Below the pieces are notes generated by a model. That model saw nothing but the letters and a program-made list of their open reading frames with translations, did no database searches and had not been told where the DNA came from. From Lineus longissimus (Eukaryota; Nemertea; Pilidiophora; Heteronemertea; Lineidae): a stretch of DNA of 64,000 nt. Position numbers and translations under genes: made by a program. Positions 11,216 to 20,992 of this stretch are shown piece after piece. Where the stretch lies: assembly GCF_910592395.1 (NCBI RefSeq), contig NC_088308.1, positions 13,843,001 to 13,907,000 of the forward strand, read 5' to 3'. Within the stretch, counting starts at the first letter, position 1; each line of letters opens with the position of its first letter.

Positions 11216-14004
11216 CTGGAGACGCAAGATGCGACTCAATGGGCCATTGTACCAAGTACGGCAGCGACAGCCTGCACGACACAGATTCGAACAAGATTGT
11301 AGTGACAGAGCTAGTACAGGTAAGACAGATCACATACATGCACATTGCATGTTCACAGATCAGTTTGAGGACAACTAGTGATTTTAAGTTTATATTTAGT
11401 CTACATTTTAGTTTGTAAAAAAATGATAAAAGCTGTGTAATGAAGAGTTGTCAGGTTAATATTGAGTTCACTAAGTCTGAGGTAGACTATTTCAGCTTTG
11501 TCTCAAATTACATATTATTATCATTGCAGTCAACAGAGGTCAAAAATAGCTACCACATGGAGCTGGAGGGTCTGAAGCATTGTGTCAGCAAGGTTGAGGA
11601 GGAACTGCATAACCAGAAGATGGAGCTTATTACAGATGGCCACATGTCTGTTGCAAGCCGGCCAAGAACATCAGGCACTACTTTGATATATGGCATGTTG
11701 CAAAAGGTATTTACACAGTGATCATGGCAAAATGCTGTCACCAGTTTAGTAATTCACATGATTACTGCCAAACAATGAAACAATCTTCAGGGCATATGAA
11801 GGAAGCAGAATTGGTGGGAAATGGCGGCATTGCCTCGGTTGCCTCCTTTAGGGTCAAACCCTGTAAGCTAACAACATTTTGACCAGCCCGGCTGACGGCG
11901 GTCTCCTTGAGCGGGTCCTCTACTGGGAGGGCTGTTTAATACCTCAGTTAGTATTGATGTTTTCAACTAGAAACATTACATGCAAATCGAAATACTTTTT
12001 TCAGGATTGCGGAAGAAGTTAACCAAGCTTGGTAAGAAGTTCCCCCTGGTATTGAAGTGGATTCGAAGTATAATCAACCACTTGTACTGGTGTGCTGTCA
12101 CAAGTGACAATGACAAGGAACTTATCATCGCCAAGTGGAAGTCCGTGGTTAACCACATTGCTAACATTCACAAGCACGATAGTGAACTTTTCCCTAGATG
12201 CAACCACAGAAGAGTCTGGCAGGAGAAGCAGTGGTTCAAGTGCCCTACACTTGGACGTAATCCTAGTAACCTTTTCCTACATCAAAGTAAGATTTTATTT
12301 GGCAACACATTGGTGAATATGATGAATATGATGAATATGATGAATATACTGATGAGAAAACACCTTTTCGAAACCGTTTTCATGGCAACCATCACCCGGC
12401 GAGCCAAACCCGCAAACACACTATATATCGCCACCTATGGGGACACATGCGCAACCCAGTTTTCCCACCAAATCTGACGCCAAATTGCGTCATCGAAGGG
12501 AACGTCTCTCCACGAAGAGCGACGTCACCGAATCCATGGAACCTGACGTCACCGAATCCATGGATGACGCAGCGACTTCAGGACAATGTAACGATATTGA
12601 CACTGATAGACGCAACGTTCAATCACAACGGTCTAATCCGCGTACGGGACAAATCAGCCCTCTTCACGTTTCACAGTTTTATTTCCGATTTTGACTAGAG
12701 ACTTTCGCCGCAGGCGACATGGAAGAACCAAATCTCCCCGGCTCCCCTCCACTCCACACCACGACGGAGGACACGCCAATTCAACCTCAAAACCCCCAAC
12801 TGGGAACATCAGGGCAGTCACAGAGGACTATTCCTTCTTTCATGAAGGACATCGACGACACCGAATCCACGGATGACGCAGCGACTTCAGGACAATGCAA
12901 CGGTATTGACACTGATTGACGCAACGTTCGATCACAACGGTCTAATCCGCGTACGGGACAAGTCAGCCCTCTTTACGTTTCACAAAGTAAGATTTTAGAT
13001 CCGATTGTTTCAGATTGAATCGGAACTTCCTAATCCTGTTCATTTCAGGTTCCCAGGAGTATGACAAAGTCTGCAACATACTTGTGAATACGAAGTTGCT
13101 GAAGGCAGTGTCCATGTTAAGTTCCCATGACCAGATATCAGGGTTGGAAGGATATCACAGCACAGTGATCCACTTTGCGCCAAAGATGTTCCACTTCGGT
13201 TACAATGGAATGAAAAGCAGGTAGGTACACACTAACTGTTCTGAATTACTAGTGATGTAACTGCTCCTCTTGCTCTAAGCAACTCTCTGAAATCATTATA
13301 CATGTAATCATGTTCACCTACAATGTGTCAATTTGTTGTCTTTTAGGTTGCAAATGGCAGCACTCCATTTCAATGAAAATGCAGGGAGAGCGCAAGCCAA
13401 GAACAAAGATGGTTCACTCTGATACAACATGCGAAACCCGAAGAACAGGCTTGGAGAGTATATTGTAGCATTGGCAAACAGCGTTACGTTTGGTAAGTAT
13501 TTAGTGTGTTACAGTGTTGCACCTGGAGTATCAAATTTGATAAACACTTTCTTGTCAGAAATTTTTAGTTTTCCCGTATTCAGATGGAACAAACTTGGGT
13601 TTTTTCTTGCATGAGGTTTGATTTTTCAGCATAATGATACCCAGGGTCTAAAATATTCTTCAGCCTGTTAACATCAGTCAGCCACAATGATATAACGTCT
13701 CCACTTCTGTCTTTCAGGGTATGTTGAGATGTTTGCAGCTGAGGTCCGACGGCTAGTGACAAGCGGTAAATTGCACAAAATCAGTGAACAAGACCCTCCA
13801 CCACTATGTGCCAAATTTGAACAACCACCTAAGGAAGAAGCCGTTACCAACCGTGGGAGTTCCTCACGTTTTTATCAAAAGGAAGTGAGGAAGATAATGG
13901 TATTTTGTTGCTGCAGTCGATGTATCATCAATCCTGTTCAGGAAACAGGGGAACAGTCAATCATGAAATCGAAGTTGAACACTGACAAAAAGAGAGTTGT
14001 ATAG
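11216..14004 (+). pseudogene. Kolobok-like transposase relic (3' exons only)
   Basis: Exon-like blocks with splice signals lie at 11216-11319, 11530-11706, 12005-12286, 13049-13220, 13347-13492 and 13718-14004. Each matches the corresponding block of the transposase at 41333-44126. Examples are GDARCDSMGHCTKYGSDS for the first catalytic Asp block, SIINHLYWCAVTSDN, GLEGYHSTVIHFAPKMFHFG for the Glu block, and ALHFNENAGRAQAKN. Damage is clear: the DxWH motif is replaced by IYGM, a TGA lies at 13420-13422, the second intron no longer keeps phase, and a 700-bp insertion sits at the third donor. THAP and N-terminal exons are absent. Confidence 0.8.
12283..12997 (+). mobile_element. Retroposed insertion with 15-bp target duplication
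   Basis: CAAAGTAAGATTTTA occurs at 12283-12297 and again exactly 700 bp later at 12983-12997. It brackets sequence that interrupts the relic transposase gene at a splice donor. The insert contains an (ATGAAT)n run, a segment that could encode a short proline- and serine-rich peptide (MEEPNLPGSPPLHTTTED at 12719), and an internal direct duplication of about 130 bp (12548-12680 and 12860-12990). The long target duplication suggests LINE-machinery retroposition. No poly-A tail is visible. Origin of the insert is unknown. Confidence 0.6.
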
Positions 14005-14364
14005 CTGTAAAATCATTTATTCTCATGTACTGTACATTTCAATAGAAAGAATTGTAACTTTCCATGATACTGACAAGGAACGGAAAACTGTATAGAACAC
14101 AGTGTACTTTCTGATTATTAAGAAGTTGTAGTTTTTCAAACATAGATATATACATGTAGTATTATTTGATATCTGCTGAACGTTGAACATTGTCGTGAGT
14201 AAGATTCCTTTTGCTGAACACTGAACACTTATCTCTATATGAATTTTCGGACTGTTGCTAGAAATAGTAGTAACGAGATTCTATGAAGTATTTTTCTTGG
14301 GTTTAATATTCGTTACATATGTTTATTTTTGTAAATAATCACTCAGTTTATTTTAACCAGCTTT

Positions 14365-14502
14365 TGTTATAATTCTTGCCCAGAGGTACCGATAGCCTTG
14401 ATGCACTTTGTCACAATCACCTCCTCTCTCATCAAACACAATAGCATTTTCATCATCGGACAATTAAAAATCCGAAAAATCGGAAGAATCTAGATCATCC
14501 AT
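14365..14502 (-). pseudogene. First exon of P2X7-ballast-like gene, relic
   Basis: From ATG at 14500-14502 the minus strand encodes MDDLDSSDFSDF, a stop, then a path with LSDDENAIVFDERGGDC and HQGYRY. It ends near a GTACCT donor-like site. The acidic Ser/Asp start followed by a Gly-Tyr block matches the first exon of the intact gene at 45297-45559. No downstream exons of the gene are recognised before the transposase relic. An in-frame stop supports decay. Short and divergent, so the call rests mainly on position and orientation. Confidence 0.5.
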
Positions 14503-14776
14503 TGTGTTCAGTCAGTGTAGATTGGCATTGCATGCATTGATCTGTTTACAACGCGTCTCCCTAGATTGATGTCACTTCCGTAAGTTGAGCGAGGTGGTCA
14601 AAGATGGCGAGTGTTTTCGGAATATCGCTTCCGATTATCAATAAAAGCACAATTTTTGGGTTTATACCAACTTTTATGCCAAATGTCTTTGTAACCTAAG
14701 GTTTAAGCAGTATGTAATGATTAGGAATCAGCCAAAGGTTATATGTGTTACATTCGACGATAAATAAGGACTTTAA

Positions 14777-15251
14777 CCCTATAACACCTGGAGGCGCGCT
14801 ATGACGCCCGCCGCTGATCCCCCTATAACGCCCGCACACCCATATTCAAATTTCGCGCGCTTAGCTACCGATCTCCTTCAGAGCGCCGCCTATTATTAAT
14901 CTATGAAACTTAAGCTTTCAAATGCCTGGATGAACAATGGTGGTTGCTGTAGAAGTTTTTGACATATTTGACGATTAAGTTTTTGTTTCTCTTCAAGCCA
15001 GTAAATTCAGGTTGGACATTTGAATTACTGAAATGGATTGTTTGTTTGATTCCGATTTGGATGTACCCTATCTAATAGGGAATTTCATCTTCTTTTAAAT
15101 AAACGGGACTTATAATATATTATTTGGAAGTTCACCTATGTCATTTTGTAAAAAACTGGACCCATCGCAAAAAATGTGATTTCCAGGAAAATCACGTCGG
15201 GGCCTAGGGGAATAAGCACTTGCGCTGGCAGTGGATCTAGGTGTTATAGGG
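14777..15251. mobile_element. piggyBac-type MITE, TTAA target
   Basis: The ends CCCTATAACACCT (14777) and AGGTGTTATAGGG (to 15251) are perfect 13-bp inverted repeats. TTAA flanks both sides (14773-14776 and 15252-15255). piggyBac elements insert at TTAA and start with CCY, so a non-autonomous piggyBac copy of 475 bp fits well. No coding sequence. Its left TTAA coincides with the predicted right end of the Kolobok relic. Confidence 0.8.
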
Positions 15252-15283
15252 TTAAACTACTTCGGTGTCTGAGATATCTGAAT

Positions 15284-16320
15284 GAAATGGCCAGGGCCAT
15301 TGTGCTCACCTCATGTGGAGGAAAGATGGATTAAGAGCATGGTATTGTGTCATGTAGTGTTAGGTTTGATGTAGGTCCAAGCAATTACAATTTCCCCAAA
15401 ATGGCCAATTTACAGTACATTCGACCTCTGTGACCTTGAAAAGTAGGTCAAATCAAAAAAGATCCGGGTGACACATTGAATGGTTGTTAGAATTAGATGT
15501 ACTTATGATATAAAATTGGTGCCAATCGGACAAGTAATTACTAGGAATAATGGCATTTTGAAGAATTTAGGATTTGACCCCCTCCCTGGAGGCCAAACGG
15601 CAAATCAGATCGCGCCAAACTTCAGTACCTGAGATAACCTGACCAAGGGGTACATGTGTACTTAATTTGTGATCAATAGTCATTGCAGTTAAGAAACGTG
15701 CCATAGTTACGGCCTGACGGCCAATTTACGCCATTTGACCTCTGTGACCTTGACAAGAAGGTCAAATTAAAAACCTGTGTGATGTATACTGTATGGTGGT
15801 TAGATGTACCCATGATATCAAATTGGTGGCAATCTGGCAAGAAGTTAAGGAATAATCACATTTTTAAGGTTTTTGGATTTTGCCCCCTGGTGGTCAAGTG
15901 GTGAATCATATTGGACCAACCTTCGGTCCCTGAGATCACCTGACTAAGGGGTAAATGTGTACGAAATTTGGAATCAATAGTCATTGCAGTTAAGAAACGT
16001 GCCATAGTTACGGCCTGACAGCCAATTTACACCATTTGACCTCTGTGACCTTGAAAAGGAGGTCAAATCAAAAACCCGGAGGATATATGATGCACCTTTG
16101 CTAGAAGTACCTACCATATTTTTTTCAAAATTTCCCGACTACTATTAAGGGAGATATTGCACATTTTCACTTTTAACTTTTGGCCCCCTGGTGGCCAAAC
16201 CATGAAACGAATCGGACCGAAACTTGGTCTCCAAGGTGTCATTACATAAGGGTACATGTGTACCAAGTTTGAACTCAATAGCTCTAACAGTTACGAAACG
16301 TGCCCTGCTAACGGACGACG

Positions 16321-16398
<78 letters not shown>

Positions 16399-16463
16399 TA
16401 CGACGGACGACGGACGCCACGGTATGGGATAAGCTCACCTCTGCTAAGAGGTGAGCTAAAAAG
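15284..16463 (+). repeat. Hairpin-ended repeat, family A, full copy 1
   Basis: Starts GAAATGGCCAGGGCCATT then GTGCTCACCTC. It carries tandem core monomers, each with TGACCTCTGTGACCTTG..AGGTCAAAT followed by CCCCCTGGTGG and AAGAAACGTGCCATAG, then a long (GAC)n run. It ends AGCTCACCTCTGCTAAGAGG then TGAGCTAAAAAG. The 3' hairpin arms are AGCTCACCT and AGGTGAGCT, and the 5' GCTCACCTC is the exact inverse of the final arm. This is the architecture of HINE/pearl-type non-autonomous Helentrons (inference). Confidence 0.75.
16312..16412. repeat. (GAC)n microsatellite
   Basis: About 30 near-perfect GAC/ACG triplets between an ACGGACGACGG start and ACGGACGACGGACGCC. Short versions sit at the same place in other repeat copies (58745-58780, 34740-34757, 59765-59778, 63806-63830), so it is an integral part of the repeat family. 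Reading frames across it (poly-Arg or poly-Asp) are artefacts. Confidence 0.95.
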
Positions 16464-17667
16464 CAGTGTTTAATATTTTTAGGAATAAAATGTAAATTCA
16501 GTGGAATGTACACACGTTTCGATGGGTGTTTCGTGTAGGTGGATGGCAGGGTGGCCAACATTCTTTTTTATGTAGTCTTACGACATGAGAAGGGTTAGTA
16601 TTGACAATCTCGCCTATCTTAGTTTTTCGCACAACAATGCATTCACATATCTGGCCAAACAAAATGCACCACTTTATACCCGCTCAATAATTCGGACATG
16701 GCATAGGGACAACAAACACCGATACTGTTTTAAAGTCGGGTTATAGGCCTCACTCTTGACACACAAAACACCCCTTCGACTAGCTATAAAGAGTCATGTC
16801 TGTAATGAGGCGGCAATTATAGAATCACTGGGGTCAGGTGTGGTCTTGGTCTTGAAGATGTATTAATTCAAATGATGAGCGATTATTTGACAGGAACAGA
16901 TATTAATCACCCACATCCAAACCGCACTGAATAAGAACCAACTAATTGTAACAGAGACCAAATGAAGCATGGGTGTGATATTGAACCATCTTTTCTGTTA
17001 TATCACTTGCCATTTCACATGTCATTGATTAGCTTTTTTCATCTTTAAAATTTACTGCTATTTTGCCATTTGTTACATGCCAAATTTCCCCCGTCCGCCC
17101 CAGGTAAGGGGCTGCGATGTGTCTTCAAAAATTTATCAGGAAGAGTCAGTGGTCATTCTGCAGTTTATCAAAATCAGTTGTAAAATCCCCAAGAAACTGA
17201 GATACTTTTGTATTTTTTTGGAATAACTCATGCATGTCGAACTCTCTTTCAATGGTGCATCCTGAGATCAGGTTTACCTCGTATAAAAATATTGAGAGGG
17301 GGATCGTTATCGAGAGGTGTAGTATGTTGAAAATCACTGGTTCTGTCAGGATGTCAAAGGTGTGGCAAATTGAAATAGTCTTCCTTGATATTGGTGGCAT
17401 CACTACCATTTTGTTGAAACGACCGCTGGCCAAACAGAATAGGACTCTGAGAATGATGTCATTCTTTATGCCATTAACAAAACAACATGTTGAATAGTTA
17501 GGCTTGTTTCATTTGACTCGTTTGAATATACTACCATTCATATTAGAAGTCAATGCAACTTTCCCGAGAACATATACAGTCATGGGATATGAGGTAGGTC
17601 AAAATTTGATTGGAATAGGGGGGTCATTTGGGAATATGGGTATACACTCTGATATCGCGTGTTAATG
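16464..17667. other. No gene recognised
   Basis: About 1.2 kb of AT-rich sequence between a family A repeat and an inverted-repeat element. No conserved protein, tRNA or hairpin end was recognised in either strand. Confidence 0.5.
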
Positions 17668-18650
17668 AAAATCCATGACATGTCCAAGGAGGATACCGCG
17701 GTGACGTCATATCATGTGATCACATCCCATATTACTGATCGTTATGGCCAATCAGATTCAGTCTACTGACAGCACCAGCACTGAACACATCTCCACATCT
17801 CACTGTCTGATGCGCTTCTGTACACAAAAACACCAATAGACATGAAATATTGCAATACCTAGTATGGAATCTTCCTGTGTAGAATAAAATTTACAGAGCA
17901 GATTAACTTCCACGAATAAAAAAGACGTTTGGCGTGGCCAAAGTGCGGAAATAATGTCTCCGCTAAAATACACTACGAAATACACTAGGCAATGCACTAC
18001 GCGATACACGGTAGAGATGCAGCTGAGTTTGTTATTGTTTTGACTTAGAAGCCCGCCAATATCATAATATATTCATGTATTCATGAAGTATGAACTCATT
18101 TCTGTCCCATACAACTCCAAGAACAGTCAATTTCTCCTTAAATCATCACCGAAACCGCGATATCCGCAGGAAGATTTCGTTCTAGTGTCCGAAAATGCAT
18201 GATCTTACAGGGGCGCTAACTCGACAAATAGAGGGGATCTATGGGGATCTATGCGAGTTTTAGGTCCTACAATTCTCGAACTTGTAAAATCTGTAAACAT
18301 CCCTCCAAATCCCATTATGATAATGAAGAGATTGCCCCATATCTGGGAGACTGTTTTGAAACCATCGCTAATTTTGGAAGATCGGTGCCCGGCTATTTGG
18401 TTTTAAAAACCCTATTTTTCCCCATCAAAACAGCACTTTTCATTATTCAAATGATAACTTATTGTCTGAAGACTTATTTCATAGCAGAAAAGTACTAATA
18501 ACTCTGATTTGATGCGAAAAATCTAACTTTATTTGATGACTTGATTTTCCCTTGGCCGTGGATCGAGTTTGTTTACAATATGCAGCGCCATCTTGGAAAA
18601 GCCGTGACGTCACCGCGGTATCCTCCTTGTGACATGTCCTTCATTTTTAT
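17668..18650. mobile_element. Long-TIR MITE with GACATGTC..CCGCGGTGACGTCA ends
   Basis: GACATGTCCAAGGAGGATAC followed by CGCGGTGACGTCA at 17678-17710 is mirrored by TGACGTCACCGCGG and TATCCTCCTTGTGACATGTC at 18604-18640. The arms run about 45 bp with few differences, bounding about 980 bp. No transposase is visible inside. Superfamily not assigned; target duplication not resolved. Confidence 0.7.
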
Positions 18651-20992
18651 CATATTCTTTATCATGACCGAATGAGTATAACCGGGCTGATTAAAAAAGA
18701 TTTACACTACATCTGAGAATCGATACCACAATGGTTACTTCAAGCATGCGACTACACCACAAATCAAGGTGAACAAGTTGAACCTCTCTGTCTGTAAGCC
18801 ATCAACAGTCGTGATCATGTTCCTTCAAATCATCGGGTTTACATATACCGACCTCACATACCAACGGAATATGCATTGGCCCCTGACCACATTCATTGAA
18901 CAAGCATTGTGTACAGTGCACATATCACCGATACACATCCCAGGATGAGATTACATAATGATGTTTTCTTGAAAGATGGTTTTCATGATCGCAGTTGGGA
19001 GCCTATTTATACCTGTATTATGTAGTATTCTGATCGTCCTGTATCCTCCGGCTTTTGCATCACACCACTCAAAATTGATTGCTGCTGTAGCACACTCTTC
19101 GGGCTCGATCACCTCCTGCCCCAGTAGGCCTAGTCCAATTCCCAACTTTATAACGGACAGCCCTCAATTAATGGACTTGGTGATCTTAGAGCCTTGTAGC
19201 CTAATTGAGTGTCAAGGTGCCTGTGCATGTACCTTCAACCAGCTCAGCAGCCTGGACCTACTTACATTAGTTATAAGCCTGGGGAGGTGTTAACTGTCAA
19301 CGACTTTGGCGTCATTCAGAAAATTAAAATGCAATTCATCCGAACGGTTGAGCCACACAATCACAATAATTACCAAAGCCAGCGGGATGCTTACCTGGCT
19401 AATAAGCGACACGTGCCATGACCCTCGCATCTATTCCTTGCGCCCTACCGCCCTACTAGTGTGGTACAGAACTATCTATAGGTAACCAGGCTCAAATCAA
19501 AGGGAGACGAGTGACAGCCAGTCCGATAAGGTGCCTGAAGTAGGACGCTAAGTGGTAGGCGGATTTTTATTTATTTCTGTGATGGATGAGTATTCGACGG
19601 GAATCGTACTACTTTTTTTTTCCAGACAAGTCTGGCAGAATGAAGATATTTGTTGATACCTTGGAGTACTAGTTGTGGGGAAGGGGTAGTACATTTTGGC
19701 CAATGGCTCAAAGTAGTACGTTTTGGTCTCACAGTGTGAAACCCAGGACAGCATTAGATTCAGTAAAGTCAGGCATGACAAATCATAGTTCTGCTCTCCA
19801 AAATGGCTGACAGTGTAAACACCCCATATTACATTAATTTTTTTTTCACATCTCGGGACTCGATACATTGTGGATGATGGTCCAGAATAATCTCCTGAAT
19901 CCTCTATTATTTTATCAAAATGCCCACTATTCCGTCAATGATAGTGCTGTGTACTGATAAATACTGGTCGGCCTTCTACAATGGCCTTTGTCTATTTGAT
20001 TGACAAGATCAAGGGGAATTACATTCGACTGGCAATGCTTGCAAAGCCTTGTCTGACATGGAAGCAATTCACAAAATGCCTGATAATAACAATCAAGGGT
20101 GTAATTCATGGACTCAGGAGTGGAAAAACTATTTCCTTTGATTAGATTAGATTTCTTAAATGATACACATTCCTGCTACCATACCAGCCATCGGCATGAT
20201 ACACGTCTAAAGCAATGTCGGACTTCATAACTTTTACTTAGACACAGGCATGCTACCAATAGGGATTTTTAGGGAACGTTAGTGGGAAAATTATGGAATT
20301 TTAGGGGTTTTAATGTAACTAAAGTACACAATCTTACCTGGGATATGCACGTTTCTTACTACTTACTGCTACATAGCATAAGACATGTATGATGAAATAA
20401 TGAAATGGTTGTCTGCTGGCACTTGCTTGGAAATTGGCTTTGAGGTCTTCTGAATCTGAACCATCAATATCACCTGGCAGAAAGTACCGGAAGCTATCAT
20501 CCATAGGCCGCTGTAAGACACTTCCAAAAGATTCCAGTGTTGTGGCAGATGATCTTGACGGGTCAAACAAAGATTCCCACTCCACTTCCAAGCAAACGAC
20601 CTTCAATCACCAGCGACGTTTTAACCGGAAAAAGAGATAGTTATGGATTTTAAGGGAAAATACCTAAAAAATGTCTCATATTCAGGGCATTTTAGGGATT
20701 AAAAAATATTCAGGGATTTTTAGAAATTTTAGGGCCGGTATCATGCCTAAAGACATCATATTATTTTGTAATCATTGCGTAGAATTGCACAGACAACATG
20801 ACTTGAGGGCTTAACAGATTGTATTTTGGGACAGCATCCACAAGCAGGATGTAGAGGAACAGAAATGTGATTTCAAGACGATTTTGCCAGGTGAAACCGA
20901 GAAAAAGAATTAAGTCATCACTGCTGCAAGCTCAGTGGGAGGAGACAGGTGTACAATATAACTATGCACGAATGGACTAACAGTTTAATACA
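18651..20992. other. No firm gene; one open segment of unknown meaning
   Basis: Mostly unremarkable AT-rich sequence. A minus-strand open segment at 20334-20606 (SLFDPSRSSATTLESFGSVL, GDIDGSDSEDLKANFQ) reads to a splice-donor-like GGTAAG at about 20334-20342 and looks exon-like. It matches no family I recognise. Flanking CATGATAC/GTATCATG motifs at 20196 and 20737 hint that it is part of an inserted element. Confidence 0.35.

Larger units (their letters stand above)
5357..11216 (+). repeat. About 300-bp tandem repeat array, split by a Harbinger insertion
   Basis: Units start at ATCATGATT near 5357, 5658, 5971/10804 and 11107, giving a period of about 301-313 bp. Shared landmarks are GCGCCCCCTGGGGCCAAGTG, AATGCCCAGCATT, a GTGACCTT..AGTAGGTCA block and CCCGGGTATTATGTGATG. 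The array is cut at 5973/10800 by the Harbinger element. The last unit stops at 11216, exactly where the Kolobok-relic exon begins. Sequence resembles the core of the hairpin-ended repeats elsewhere in the window. Confidence 0.85.
11216..14772. mobile_element. Kolobok-like TTAA transposon relic, 5' half missing
   Basis: This stretch holds the 3' half of a transposase gene (plus) and, converging on it, the first exon of a P2X7-ballast-like gene (minus, near 14502). This is the same arrangement as the full-length element at 38304-45801. The left side is cut off by the 300-bp repeat array at 11216. The right end is placed at the TTAA of 14773-14776 because the minus-gene ATG lies about 270 bp inside, as in the intact element. 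The terminal bases after TTAA read AGTCC on the minus strand. Boundaries are inference, gene content is seen. Confidence 0.65.

Noticed and set aside
5357-11216. Regularly spaced repeats that could suggest a CRISPR array
   Set aside because: Units are about 300 bp, continuous and without spacers, in an animal genome.
16145-16561. Long open frames on both strands rich in Arg or Asp across the (GAC)n run
   Set aside because: They arise from the microsatellite inside a repeat and have no splice, start or conservation support.
20334-20606. Minus-strand open segment with an acidic, Ser-rich sequence
   Set aside because: No recognisable family. It may be an exon or part of an inserted element, so it is reported only as an unassigned interval.
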